Assembly (NCBI RefSeq): GCF_900129385.1
Contig: NZ_FQVO01000010.1
Span: 62,001 to 126,000 of the forward strand
Direction of reading: 5' to 3'
DNA from: Chryseobacterium takakiae
Lineage (GTDB): Bacteria; Bacteroidota; Bacteroidia; Flavobacteriales; Weeksellaceae
Length of the DNA stretch: 64,000 nt
The notes below the pieces were generated by a model. That model was not told the DNA's origin and ran no database searches. It worked only from the letters and a program-made list of their open reading frames with translations. How positions within the stretch are numbered: position 1 is the first letter of the stretch; every line of letters starts with the position of its first letter. This document shows, piece after piece, positions 6,956-14,672 of the stretch. The position numbers were made by a program, and so were the translations under genes.

Positions 6956-8677
6956 ATGAACAAAACACTCTCAATAGGACTCGCAGGTTTTTCTTTTACG
7001 ATAGAAGAACACGCATATATAAAGCTCAGCGATTACCTGAACGCTCTGAGAAGCTCTCTGGACGCTTCTGAAGCAGACGAGGTAATGCACGATATAGAAA
7101 TCAGAATGGTAGAAATCTTCAAAGATTCTATGGCAAAACGTGAAGTAATTAACGACTCTGATGTGGAAAGAGTAATCGCCCAGATCGGAAGTCCTGAAAC
7201 CATTGAAGAACAGGAAGAGGCTTATTATTCTGAAAAGAATACCAAAAAAACAGGGAGCGCCGGAACTGAATATTCAGATAAAAAACAACTGTTCCGGGAT
7301 CCTGAAAGACAAAAAATCGCTGGAGTTTGCGCAGGTCTTGCCCACTACGTAGGAATGGATATTACTGCAATGAGAGCCATCTGGCTGGGAATCTTTATTT
7401 TAGGAATTTTCACAGCGGCTGTATCATCTACATTGGTTTTCTTATTATATATCATCCTTTGGGCTGTATTGCCAAAAGCAGAAACTGCAGCAGATTTCCT
7501 GAAAATGAAGGGAAAGCCTATGAACTTCGACAATCTTAAGAATGAGTCTAACAAATTGGTACAGTTTGCCAATGAGTCTACTCAGAGGGTCGGAGAAATC
7601 TATATCGAAAACAAACCTTACATCAACAACGCAGGAAGCGGATTGTGGAATGTGGTACGGTATATTTTAGGTGGAATCTTTGCATTCATGTCTTTATCCT
7701 GCCTGATCGGTGTATTCGTAGTGTTCGGTTTCATGGGAGCAGACAGCGACTTCCCTCCTGTGAGTGAAATGAATTTCTATTTTGATAATGATAATATGAA
7801 ATACGTCATTATGGGGTTGATTACCATCGGAAGTTTATTACCAGCCATGCTATTCGGATTATTAAGTATTAAATTGATTTCACCTAAAACAAAACTAAGA
7901 AATACAGGTTGGGTAATAGGAGCGTTATTCCTTGCATTGATTGCTCTTGGCAGCTATTTCGGATTCAGTATGGCGAAAAAAGAAATGTTCCTGAAAGGTC
8001 ATAAAGAAGATACGGAAGAGGTTTCCATTAACACACAATCGGACACCATTTATGTTGATTACAAGCAGGTTACCATTCCTCAGAACTTCAAAGGTTACGA
8101 TGATGATATTTATTCCGATAAAGTTTCCGTATACGAAAAAGACTGGATCCATGTTGATGTAACGAGAAAAGCAGATATTAAAACCCCTTATCTGATTATT
8201 AAAAAAGAAGCTAAAGGGTATAATCTTCCGCTAAATGTTAATGTTCCTGTGGAAATAGTTAATAATAAAGTTATCCTTCCAAACTACATCAAGTATCCTT
8301 ATGAACACCGATTCAGAGATTACAGCATTGATTATGAACTGGTACTTCCAATGAAAACCATTGTAATCCCGGCCAAAAAAGACGGAATCAATTTCGATGG
8401 CGACCTCAATGCAGACGGAATTAATGATAACGATCAGGAAAGAGATGATGAAGGAAATATTAAAATCGAAAACAATAAAATCACGGTAAACGGTTCTACG
8501 ATTGAGTACAATTCTGATGATGAAGACAGCATCATTGTAAACGGAAAAAAAGTTCCGAGCAACCAAGCCGACAAAGTGATCGACTCTATGAAGCACAGCA
8601 TCAAAAAAATGAAAGGAGCTAACATCGACTTTAAAGTAGACGAAGGTAAAAATGAAATTTCCATACAAACTAAATAA
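6956..8677 (+). CDS. PspC-domain membrane protein
   Basis: The 573-residue protein has an N-terminal regulatory region of about 90 residues (helical, SDYLNALRSSLDASEADEVMHDIE), a PspC domain at about 100-170 (LFRDPERQKIAGVCAGLAHYVG then two hydrophobic stretches), further membrane helices to about residue 345, and a long C-terminal periplasmic region rich in Asp and Asn, ending in a beta-type fold. PspC domains take part in phage-shock-type envelope stress control. It follows padR by 10 bp in one operon and ends before an inverted repeat at 8688. Confidence 0.88.
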   Translation: MNKTLSIGLAGFSFTIEEHAYIKLSDYLNALRSSLDASEADEVMHDIEIRMVEIFKDSMAKREVINDSDVERVIAQIGSPETIEEQEEAYYSEKNTKKTGSAGTEYSDKKQLFRDPERQKIAGVCAGLAHYVGMDITAMRAIWLGIFILGIFTAAVSSTLVFLLYIILWAVLPKAETAADFLKMKGKPMNFDNLKNESNKLVQFANESTQRVGEIYIENKPYINNAGSGLWNVVRYILGGIFAFMSLSCLIGVFVVFGFMGADSDFPPVSEMNFYFDNDNMKYVIMGLITIGSLLPAMLFGLLSIKLISPKTKLRNTGWVIGALFLALIALGSYFGFSMAKKEMFLKGHKEDTEEVSINTQSDTIYVDYKQVTIPQNFKGYDDDIYSDKVSVYEKDWIHVDVTRKADIKTPYLIIKKEAKGYNLPLNVNVPVEIVNNKVILPNYIKYPYEHRFRDYSIDYELVLPMKTIVIPAKKDGINFDGDLNADGINDNDQERDDEGNIKIENNKITVNGSTIEYNSDDEDSIIVNGKKVPSNQADKVIDSMKHSIKKMKGANIDFKVDEGKNEISIQTK

Positions 8678-8687
8678 CTAAACTGCA

Positions 8688-8749
8688 GAGAGTGGCAGAA
8701 GGTGTGAATGGATAGCACAACCGTTTGAAATTCACATCCTTCTTCTCTC
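8688..8749. repeat. Long imperfect hairpin after the PspC gene
   Basis: GAGAG...AGAAGG(T)GTGAAT at 8688-8708 pairs with ATTCAC(AT)CCTTCT...CTC ending at 8749, leaving a loop of about 20 nt. No U run follows directly, so it may be a transcript-end stabiliser or a degenerate repeat element rather than a terminator. Confidence 0.5.
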
Positions 8750-8778
8750 ACAATTAAGTAAAAAAAAATAAAATTTAG

Positions 8779-8809
8779 TTCGCTATGTAAATAAAAAACT
8801 TTACATTTG
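8779..8809 (+). promoter_or_regulatory. Promoter of the 20-codon peptide gene
   Basis: TTCG (8779-8782, one mismatch to TTTG) and TACATTTG (8802-8809) have a 19-bp spacer. The predicted transcript starts near 8814. Confidence 0.5.
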
Positions 8810-8858
8810 TGTAGATAAAAATTATAACCAAAAACACTCAAAAAAATATTAACTAATC

Positions 8859-8921
8859 ATGATACAACTGGCATTAGAAATTGTAATGAAAATCGTAGAT
8901 TTAATCAGCGGTTTGTTTTAA
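8859..8921 (+). CDS. Candidate amphipathic micro-peptide, 20 residues
   Basis: The ORF encodes MIQLALEIVMKIVDLISGLF. Polar residues Gln3, Glu7, Lys11, Asp14 and Ser17 fall at spacings of 4, 4, 3 and 3, so an alpha helix would have one polar and one strongly hydrophobic face. The ORF has its own promoter about 50 bp upstream and a rho-independent terminator about 27 bp downstream, making a transcript near 160 nt. The helix recalls phenol-soluble modulins and type I toxin peptides, but I know of no member in this group. The alternative is that the transcript is a small RNA and the ORF is chance. Confidence 0.45.
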   Translation: MIQLALEIVMKIVDLISGLF

Positions 8922-8938
8922 GAGCGATAATATTTCAA

Positions 8939-8946
8939 TATATTTG
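8939..8946 (+). promoter_or_regulatory. Possible -7 box for the acyltransferase gene
   Basis: TATATTTG lies just before the terminator hairpin. TTTG at 8912-8915 could act as -33 with a long 23-bp spacer. Transcription would start at about 8950, so the hairpin at 8948-8974 would form the 5' end of the acyltransferase mRNA. Confidence 0.35.
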
Positions 8947-8947
8947 T

Positions 8948-8977
8948 AAAGTATAACCACTTTGGTTATACTTTTTT
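8948..8977 (+). terminator. Rho-independent terminator of the peptide gene
   Basis: AAAGTATAACCA (8948-8959) pairs perfectly with TGGTTATACTTT (8963-8974) around a CTT loop, followed by further T. Confidence 0.8.
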
Positions 8978-8994
8978 GTTTTTAATTGAGATAT

Positions 8995-9597
8995 ATGAGA
9001 AAGCTTTTTGGCAAAATACTATTAAAATTAATGGGCTGGAAGGTCGTCCTGCAGGGCGATTTAAACAACCTTAACCGTTGTATTCTTGTGGTGGCACCCC
9101 ATACCCATAACATGGAATATATTTTGGGAAACCTGGCTTATTGGTCTCTTGAAAAGCCATTGAAAGTAATCATTAAAGATGCCCATACCAAAGCCTGGTA
9201 CGGAAGCGTAGTAAAAGGTCTCGGCGGTATCGGCATCGACAGAAAACAGAAAAATGACCTTGTGAATTTTGTGGCCGGACAATTTGCCAAAGACGATTTC
9301 AGCCTGGTGATTACCCCTGAAGGAACAAGAAGCTGGGTTCCGAAATGGAGAAAAGGCTTCTACCATATGGCACTAGCGGCAAAAGTTCCGATCGTTCTTG
9401 CTGCCGGAGATTTTAAACGTAAAATTATTTATCTCGGCTATACCATTCCTTACGAAAGAATAGCCTCGGTTCCGTTTTCCGAAATTATGGAGGAAATCCA
9501 GCAATATTATATTAAAAACGATATTGTACCCAAAGTTCCCGCAAACTGGAACCCGAATATTATGGGAAATGATTCGGAGGGGAGAGGGGAGATGTAA
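8995..9597 (+). CDS. 1-acyl-glycerol-3-phosphate acyltransferase family protein (PlsC-like)
   Basis: I start the gene at the ATG at 8995 rather than at the TTG at 8986; this gives 200 residues. The acyltransferase motif I is PHTHNME (His36 to Glu41), where the usual Asp of HX4D is Glu, and motif III is ITPEGTRS with the substrate-binding WRKGFYHMA after it. The protein has one hydrophobic N-terminal region and would act at the inner membrane face in phospholipid or acyl-glycerol synthesis. The exact acceptor is unknown. It lies between the micro-peptide unit and the menI-like gene. Confidence 0.85.
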   Translation: MRKLFGKILLKLMGWKVVLQGDLNNLNRCILVVAPHTHNMEYILGNLAYWSLEKPLKVIIKDAHTKAWYGSVVKGLGGIGIDRKQKNDLVNFVAGQFAKDDFSLVITPEGTRSWVPKWRKGFYHMALAAKVPIVLAAGDFKRKIIYLGYTIPYERIASVPFSEIMEEIQQYYIKNDIVPKVPANWNPNIMGNDSEGRGEM

Positions 9598-9618
9598 GAA
9601 GTTAGAAGTTAGAAGTTA
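9598..9618. repeat. Three 7-bp tandem units after the acyltransferase
   Basis: GAAGTTA is repeated three times without error. The rest of the gap to 9710 is low-complexity (ATCATCATTC-type) sequence with no gene. Confidence 0.8.
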
Positions 9619-9710
9619 ACAAAATTATTGATTGTTATTAACATATTGTTCAGATTCACAATTCACAATATAAACCAATCATCATTCATCAATCATCATT
9701 TATAGCAAAC

Positions 9711-10145
9711 ATGTATCTTAAAGATAAAAACAAGGAAGATTTATTACAATTCATCAACGGTTGGGGCGGAGAAACATTTGCCAAAACTTTAGATATTAAA
9801 TTTACCGATATCGACGTTGAAAATGAAACCTTAACAGCAACAATGCCTGTTCTTCCCAGAATTCATCAGCCTTTCGGGATTATGCACGGCGGTGCAAGCT
9901 GCGTTCTGGCAGAGACCATGGGTTCAAGCCTGTCTAATATTTTTATTGACGGCGAAAAATATTTCGGAGTGGGAACCAATATCAATACCAACCATTTACG
10001 AAGCAAAAAAGACGGAATGGTAACCGCTGTAGCAAGATTTATCCGGAAAGGAAAAACAATGCATGTTTCCGAAATCGAAATAAGGGATGAAAAAGGCCAG
10101 CTCATCAGTCACACTACTATGACGAATACCATTATCAACAGATAA
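9711..10145 (+). CDS. menI: PaaI/MenI-type hotdog thioesterase, probable DHNA-CoA hydrolase
   Basis: The 144-residue hotdog protein has the PaaI-family core HQPFGIMHGGASCVLAETMGS, with Gly-Gly and the catalytic-type Glu at about residues 63-75, and the strand GVGTNINTNHLRSKKDG. In Bacteroidota this family member hydrolyses 1,4-dihydroxy-2-naphthoyl-CoA in menaquinone synthesis and commonly stands next to menF. Here menF lies 3.3 kb downstream in the same direction with an ECF sigma locus between, which supports the assignment but leaves PaaI-like alternatives open. A terminator follows immediately. Confidence 0.72.
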   Translation: MYLKDKNKEDLLQFINGWGGETFAKTLDIKFTDIDVENETLTATMPVLPRIHQPFGIMHGGASCVLAETMGSSLSNIFIDGEKYFGVGTNINTNHLRSKKDGMVTAVARFIRKGKTMHVSEIEIRDEKGQLISHTTMTNTIINR

Positions 10146-10153
10146 ATTTTCTG

Positions 10154-10180
10154 AAGCTCAAAAAAATTGAGCTTTTTTTA
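10154..10180 (+). terminator. Terminator after the menI-like gene
   Basis: AAGCTCAA (10154-10161) pairs with TTGAGCTT (10167-10174), followed by a T run. Confidence 0.85.
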
Positions 10181-10190
10181 TTTTTTACTG

Positions 10191-10224
10191 CAACCTTTTT
10201 GGAATGCTGCATCTTATAAGAAAT
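10191..10224 (+). promoter_or_regulatory. ECF-type promoter candidate, copy 1 (lipoprotein gene)
   Basis: CAACCTTTT, 11 bp further CTGCATC, and then AGAAAT are found with exactly the same spacing upstream of the ECF sigma gene at 11313-11346. Such paired elements fit a -35 (CAACC) and -10 (GCATC) recognised by an extracytoplasmic function sigma factor. Confidence 0.6.
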
Positions 10225-10232
10225 AAATAACC

Positions 10233-11270
10233 ATGAAAACTTTCATTTTGTCTTTTTTATTTTTAGTAACTTTTGTTGTTTCATGCCAACATGATGGTAT
10301 AGATGCGTTAGAAAGTAAGGTAAATCCAGTTGATGTCTATGTTGCCGGTATTGAGAATAATAAAGCTTGCTACTGGAAAAATAATCAGCAAACCTATCTT
10401 TCATCAGGTGATGACATTACACCGACTGATATCTTCCTTGATAATAATAATATTTATATCATTGGGTATGGTCAAAATGATTATTTTAAAGAATACTTCT
10501 GGAAAAATAACATCCGATATAGTTTCAGACAGTATCTTAATGTTCCATCAAATGTATACTTAAGAATAGCTGATTTTACTGTCGTAAATAATGACATTTA
10601 TTTCTGTGGAATTATCGAAAATCCCTCTCCGGCAACACCCAATGAAAAATACGAATACTGCTATTGGAAAAATGGCGTAAAAACTATACTCAATACTACT
10701 GCTGATATTACTTTTGGATATATTAACAATATTATTTCAATGTCTATATACAATTCCCAAGTTTATACTACAGGAAGAAAAATCATTAATAATGTGCCCT
10801 ACGAAGGCTATTATGAAGGCACTACCTTTCACCCGATTATTACAATAGAAGATGAATACTATGATTCAATTGGTAATTTAACTTCGAATGCCAATAATTT
10901 ATATATTGCTATTCGTAAAAATACAGTAGTATATTATAGAAATCTTCTGACTGGAGTCGATACTCAGCCCAACCAAACAATTCCATCCAGCCTTCTTCCT
11001 TTAATAAGGCTTGACGGTAACGACCTCTATCTTTTACAATATCAAAGTTACTTCAAGAACGGGAATTATTATTCTATAAACATAGATCCACAATTTGAAT
11101 TGTGCTACGATATGTTTATTTTAGATCAGAATATCTATTCAGTAAGAGCAGTTGATTCTCAGAATAGAGGAGGAAAAATTTATATCAATAATGTTGAAAC
11201 TTTTTACCTCCCGCATGCTCCACAGGGCACTAAACAAATTTTAAAAGCTATTTTTGCTGTACAAAACTAA
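10233..11270 (+). CDS. Lipoprotein with repeated YWKN motifs, probably a beta-propeller
   Basis: The 345-residue protein has a lipoprotein signal peptide with the lipobox VVSC (Cys about residue 18). The mature part shows repeated blades of the form D-x-Y-V-A-G, then Y/F-W-K-N-N/G, then I-Y-I-I-G at intervals of 50-60 residues, as in kelch- or WG-like propellers of Bacteroidota. The ligand is unknown. Its promoter matches that of the sigma factor gene downstream, so it is probably a target of that sigma factor and sits on the outer face of the envelope or in the periplasm. Confidence 0.75.
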   Translation: MKTFILSFLFLVTFVVSCQHDGIDALESKVNPVDVYVAGIENNKACYWKNNQQTYLSSGDDITPTDIFLDNNNIYIIGYGQNDYFKEYFWKNNIRYSFRQYLNVPSNVYLRIADFTVVNNDIYFCGIIENPSPATPNEKYEYCYWKNGVKTILNTTADITFGYINNIISMSIYNSQVYTTGRKIINNVPYEGYYEGTTFHPIITIEDEYYDSIGNLTSNANNLYIAIRKNTVVYYRNLLTGVDTQPNQTIPSSLLPLIRLDGNDLYLLQYQSYFKNGNYYSINIDPQFELCYDMFILDQNIYSVRAVDSQNRGGKIYINNVETFYLPHAPQGTKQILKAIFAVQN

Positions 11271-11312
11271 TTGTTTGAATCTTTAGAACACTTTTTAAAT
11301 TGTTTTCTGCTA

Positions 11313-11346
11313 CAACCTTTTCAAAAGTCTGCATCATTTCAGAAAT
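11313..11346 (+). promoter_or_regulatory. ECF-type promoter candidate, copy 2 (sigma factor gene)
   Basis: The blocks CAACCTTTT, CTGCATC and AGAAAT have the same spacing as at 10191-10224. This would make the sigma gene autoregulated. Confidence 0.6.
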
Positions 11347-11382
11347 TAACAACTATGAATACTTCAATTTAATTATTATTTA

Positions 11383-12486
11383 ATGCAAGAAAACTGGCAA
11401 AAAATTTATATCAATTACTCCCCAAAACTTTTGGGGATTTGCCGCAGATATATACAGGATATTTATACTGCAGAGGATATTGTGCACGATAGTTTCATTA
11501 CGGCCATCCAGAAAAACGATCAGCTGAATGATGAAAAAGCCTTATTTGCCTGGCTAAAAAAAATTGTCGTCAACAATGCCCTTCAGCATATCCGTAAGCA
11601 CAGCAAAGATACCTTTATCTCTACAGAACCATCAGAAATTCCAGATACCTCATCAGAAATGGACCATCCTATTTTGGAAGATAAAAATATCTTCATCTAC
11701 GATTTTACCAATGAAGAACTGCTGTCGTCCATCGACAGTCTTCCTCCTCACCATAAATCTGTTTTCAATTTGTACTTTATTGAAAATCATTCACATGCTG
11801 AAATTTCCGGATTATTGGGAATTACGGTTAATACCTCGAAGTCCCATCTTTTAAGAGCTAAGAAATCAATACAAAACTATTTGCTGAATAATTGTGTAAA
11901 TCAACATACGCCGAAAAACAAAATAGCACAGGTTCTTGTTATTTTCGGGCTTGGAGGATTGCTTTGGGCGCAGACTTTCCAAAGTAAATTTGCAGATTTT
12001 AAAATAGCATCTTCCAGAAAACTTCAGATTCCTTCAGATATAAAAACCGGCAGCGTAATGATCTCTTCTTCAAACAGATCTTTACAAAATAAAACGGTAA
12101 TAGGATTTACTTTTCTTCTTATCATCATAACTTCTTTGTTTTTAGTAAATCGAAAAACAAATGTACCATTTAAAAACCCCACAGTTTCAGCTAATGGCTC
12201 CGGCAATACTTCTAAAGAGATAGATGAAATCCCTGTACAAAATGAAAATCCCGGCCTTGCAGATGAAGGATCTGTAAAACCGTCAGTTCAAAATACATTT
12301 GATGATATAGAATCTGAACCCACAGAGCATTCTTCACAAAAACAACATAGGAATGATGAGAAAATCAGGATAATCTCTAAAAGCATAAAGAATGTAATCA
12401 ACAGAGATTCTCTTGATGAGACTCCACAAAAAGTAATTGTTGTGAAAAAAGTAATCAGTAGAGACACCATATTTATTGAAAAGTAA
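11383..12486 (+). CDS. ECF sigma factor fused to a membrane-spanning C-terminal extension
   Basis: Residues 1-165 are an ECF sigma factor: region 2 at about 10-75 (LLGICRRYIQDIYTAEDIVHDSF) and region 4 at about 112-165 (DSLPPHHKSVFNLYF...EISGLLGITVNTSKSHLLRAKKS). The protein is 367 residues, about twice the normal length. The extra part has one hydrophobic stretch near 187-203, a clear membrane helix near 234-252, and a polar tail of about 110 residues that should be periplasmic. This looks like a sigma factor joined to its own anti-sigma-like sensor. The last residues (VIVVKKVISRDTIFIEK) resemble the N-terminus of the next protein. The outer-membrane protein gene follows at 11 bp. Confidence 0.85.
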   Translation: MQENWQKIYINYSPKLLGICRRYIQDIYTAEDIVHDSFITAIQKNDQLNDEKALFAWLKKIVVNNALQHIRKHSKDTFISTEPSEIPDTSSEMDHPILEDKNIFIYDFTNEELLSSIDSLPPHHKSVFNLYFIENHSHAEISGLLGITVNTSKSHLLRAKKSIQNYLLNNCVNQHTPKNKIAQVLVIFGLGGLLWAQTFQSKFADFKIASSRKLQIPSDIKTGSVMISSSNRSLQNKTVIGFTFLLIIITSLFLVNRKTNVPFKNPTVSANGSGNTSKEIDEIPVQNENPGLADEGSVKPSVQNTFDDIESEPTEHSSQKQHRNDEKIRIISKSIKNVINRDSLDETPQKVIVVKKVISRDTIFIEK

Positions 12487-12497
12487 ACAAATCGGCC

Positions 12498-13394
12498 ATG
12501 ATTTTCAAAAAGATTCTTTTTCTTTTACTTATATTATTGATTAGCTTTTTCCATTCACAAAAACGAAAGAAAGTAGATACCGTTTATGTGTATGAAAAGG
12601 TTGTCGTTTACGATACGATTTACCTTCTTAAACCGGTACGCCTTACACCCAATGGACCCCTGTTTTCGGAACCTAAAGTAGAAGAGAAGTTTTTCGTTCG
12701 TAATATTTATAAGGAAGAACTGGAAAAGCAGCGTGCAAAAAACAGAATCAGAAAACAAAGATCCGGGATCTTCGAATACGGAATTGAGGGAGGATTGGGA
12801 ATAAAAAACAGTAGCTGGATAAAAGCCATTTCTACAGAAAGAGCACAGTTTGGAGAAAATTTCAATATCTGGATTTCAAAAAAAATCTTTTCACCACAAA
12901 TCTATTTACTGCTTTCCGCCGGAATCTGGCACTGGAATTCAACATTTGATCTTGACGCCAATCAAGATGATACTATTCTCAACGGATTCTATTTTACACG
13001 CGATGGCCAGCCTTTATTATTTCAAAAATTCAACAACAAGCATTTTGAATATTCAGCTCAGCTAAAATTTTTATATGAATGGAAAAACATCCGTCCGTTT
13101 GCAGGAATTTTATTGAACCATAACACCTATAAAATGCAGTTTTTAGTCCCTGAAAACAATATTCTGAGCAAAATGGACGATTTTAAAAGCGACCAGACCA
13201 ATTTCGGCTTTATTTTGGGAGTCCAGTACAGACTTATGAGAAAGGTATATTTATCCTTAGAATATCAGCAATACAATATGAAAAATCTTTCCTTAAAAAA
13301 CAGCACGTTTGATTTTGACATTTTTAAGACGAATAATACCTTTGCAGAACGAAAAATCAACTTTGGAATTTCCTATGTTATTTCCGGACGCTGA
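12498..13394 (+). CDS. Outer-membrane beta-barrel protein of the ECF locus
   Basis: The 298-residue product has a signal peptide ending at SFFHSQ (about residue 21), then a short segment VDTVYVYEKVVVYDTIYL related to the sigma factor's tail, a charged linker with a KQRAKNRIRK helix, and a C-terminal region of alternating strands ending FGISYVIS that fits an 8-10 strand barrel. Its role is unknown. Position 11 bp after the sigma gene suggests one operon in which it signals to, or is made by, the sigma factor. It ends 19 bp before menF. Confidence 0.72.
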   Translation: MIFKKILFLLLILLISFFHSQKRKKVDTVYVYEKVVVYDTIYLLKPVRLTPNGPLFSEPKVEEKFFVRNIYKEELEKQRAKNRIRKQRSGIFEYGIEGGLGIKNSSWIKAISTERAQFGENFNIWISKKIFSPQIYLLLSAGIWHWNSTFDLDANQDDTILNGFYFTRDGQPLLFQKFNNKHFEYSAQLKFLYEWKNIRPFAGILLNHNTYKMQFLVPENNILSKMDDFKSDQTNFGFILGVQYRLMRKVYLSLEYQQYNMKNLSLKNSTFDFDIFKTNNTFAERKINFGISYVISGR

Positions 13395-13413
13395 TCTTAG
13401 AAAGATACTATCA

Positions 13414-14388
13414 ATGATTTATTTTAAACTTCCATTCGACGAAAATCTATATTCGACAAATAACAACAACGATGAAACCCATATTGTTTTTCATCCTTTT
13501 GATGGATTTGAAACAGTTGTACATCCTGGAAAAATCATACAAATAAAATCTGAAGAAACAGATCTCACTCAACTTATAAGCAGTACTCTTCCAAAAGACA
13601 GCAATCAATTCATTCCGGAAACAAAAGATGAATATCTTAAAAACCTCGCAGATGTGATTGACGTGATCAAGGAAAACAAGCTTCCGAAACTGGTGTATTC
13701 AAGGAGAAAGATTATAACAGATTTTCACAAAATTGATCTTTCAAAAAGCTTTAAAAATCTTTGTGATTCTTATCCGAATGCATTCCGGTATATTTTTATT
13801 GATGAAAAAAATGCCTGGATGGGAGCTTTCTCTGAGGTGTTAGGCAAATTCAATAAAAAGACATACGACTTTGAAACGATGAGCCTAGCCGGAACGCTTC
13901 CTGTTTCGGAAAGCTGGTCTGAAAAGGAAATTGAAGAGCAGAAACCCGTTACGGAATACATTAGAAATATTCTGAAAAATTATTCTGATGATATTGAAGA
14001 ATCTGCAACCTATGATCATGTCTCAGGAAATATAAAACATCTCCGTACCGATTTCAAAGCCATGATTCAGCCGGAAAATCTTGACAGCATTATTCAACAT
14101 ATGCATCCGACTCCGGCAGTCTGCGGTATTCCCAAAGACTTTTGTAAAGAGAAAATCCGGGAACTGGAAAAATTTCCCCGGGAATTGTACGCAGGCTATA
14201 TTAAAATTGAAACGGAAGAAAACATCTTTTACTTTGTCAATCTTCGATGCTGCAAGCTTTATCAGGATGCTGTGCATATTTTTGCAGGGGGAGGAATTAC
14301 CGCTAAGAGCAGCCCTGAAAAAGAATGGCACGAAACAGAGCTAAAATCTGAAGCGATTCTGAAAAATCTCGTAATTATAACAGAATAG
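13414..14388 (+). CDS. menF: Isochorismate synthase
   Basis: I start the gene at ATG 13414 (MIYFKLPFDE, 324 residues) because longer in-frame extensions run into the previous gene. The chorismate-binding motifs are present: KLVYSRRKII, MSLAGTLP, the helix KPVTEYIRN, HLRTDF, MHPTPAVCGIP, GYI and the C-terminal GGGITAKSSPEKEWHETELKS. The enzyme converts chorismate to isochorismate, the first committed step of menaquinone synthesis; an isochorismate synthase of a siderophore pathway is the alternative, but no such genes are near. menI-like lies upstream and menC at 39298-40302. Confidence 0.85.
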   Translation: MIYFKLPFDENLYSTNNNNDETHIVFHPFDGFETVVHPGKIIQIKSEETDLTQLISSTLPKDSNQFIPETKDEYLKNLADVIDVIKENKLPKLVYSRRKIITDFHKIDLSKSFKNLCDSYPNAFRYIFIDEKNAWMGAFSEVLGKFNKKTYDFETMSLAGTLPVSESWSEKEIEEQKPVTEYIRNILKNYSDDIEESATYDHVSGNIKHLRTDFKAMIQPENLDSIIQHMHPTPAVCGIPKDFCKEKIRELEKFPRELYAGYIKIETEENIFYFVNLRCCKLYQDAVHIFAGGGITAKSSPEKEWHETELKSEAILKNLVIITE

Positions 14389-14420
14389 ATTCACTCCTTA
14401 CTTTAGCTTCAATTATTCAT

Positions 14421-14450
14421 AAAAAAACCTCTTTCAGCAAAGAAAGAGGT
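14421..14450 (-). terminator. Terminator for the minus-strand gene at 14473
   Basis: ACCTCTTTC (14427-14435) pairs with GAAAGAGGT (14442-14450). The A run at 14421-14427 gives the U run on the minus strand. It may also stop menF transcription in part. Confidence 0.75.
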
Positions 14451-14472
14451 CCTATAGATATTAAATAAATTT

Positions 14473-14667
14473 TTACTTTTTAACGCCTACTTTACTCCAT
14501 GTGTTCATTACAAAAAGTAAAATAATACCAATAAACGCTGAAGCAGCTGAAAATACAAACTTCAGGTTATCTTCTGACAATAAATCAGTCTGCCAATCCA
14601 GCGCATACAGATTAATTGCGATGAACACTAGAAATACTACTAAAAATACTTTATAAAACTTCTGCAT
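14473..14667 (-). CDS. Small two-helix membrane protein
   Basis: The 64-residue protein has membrane segments at about 5-23 and 36-55 joined by a polar loop (DWQTDLLSEDNLK). It starts 5 bp after marC in the same direction and ends at a terminator, so it is the last gene of a marC transcript. I do not recognise the family. Confidence 0.65.
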   Translation of the reverse strand: MQKFYKVFLVVFLVFIAINLYALDWQTDLLSEDNLKFVFSAASAFIGIILLFVMNTWSKVGVKK

Positions 14668-14672
14668 GATTC

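Noticed and set aside
10330-10563. Alternative-frame ORF in the lipoprotein gene
   Set aside because: Lies within a frame with a good signal peptide and repeat motifs; a shadow.
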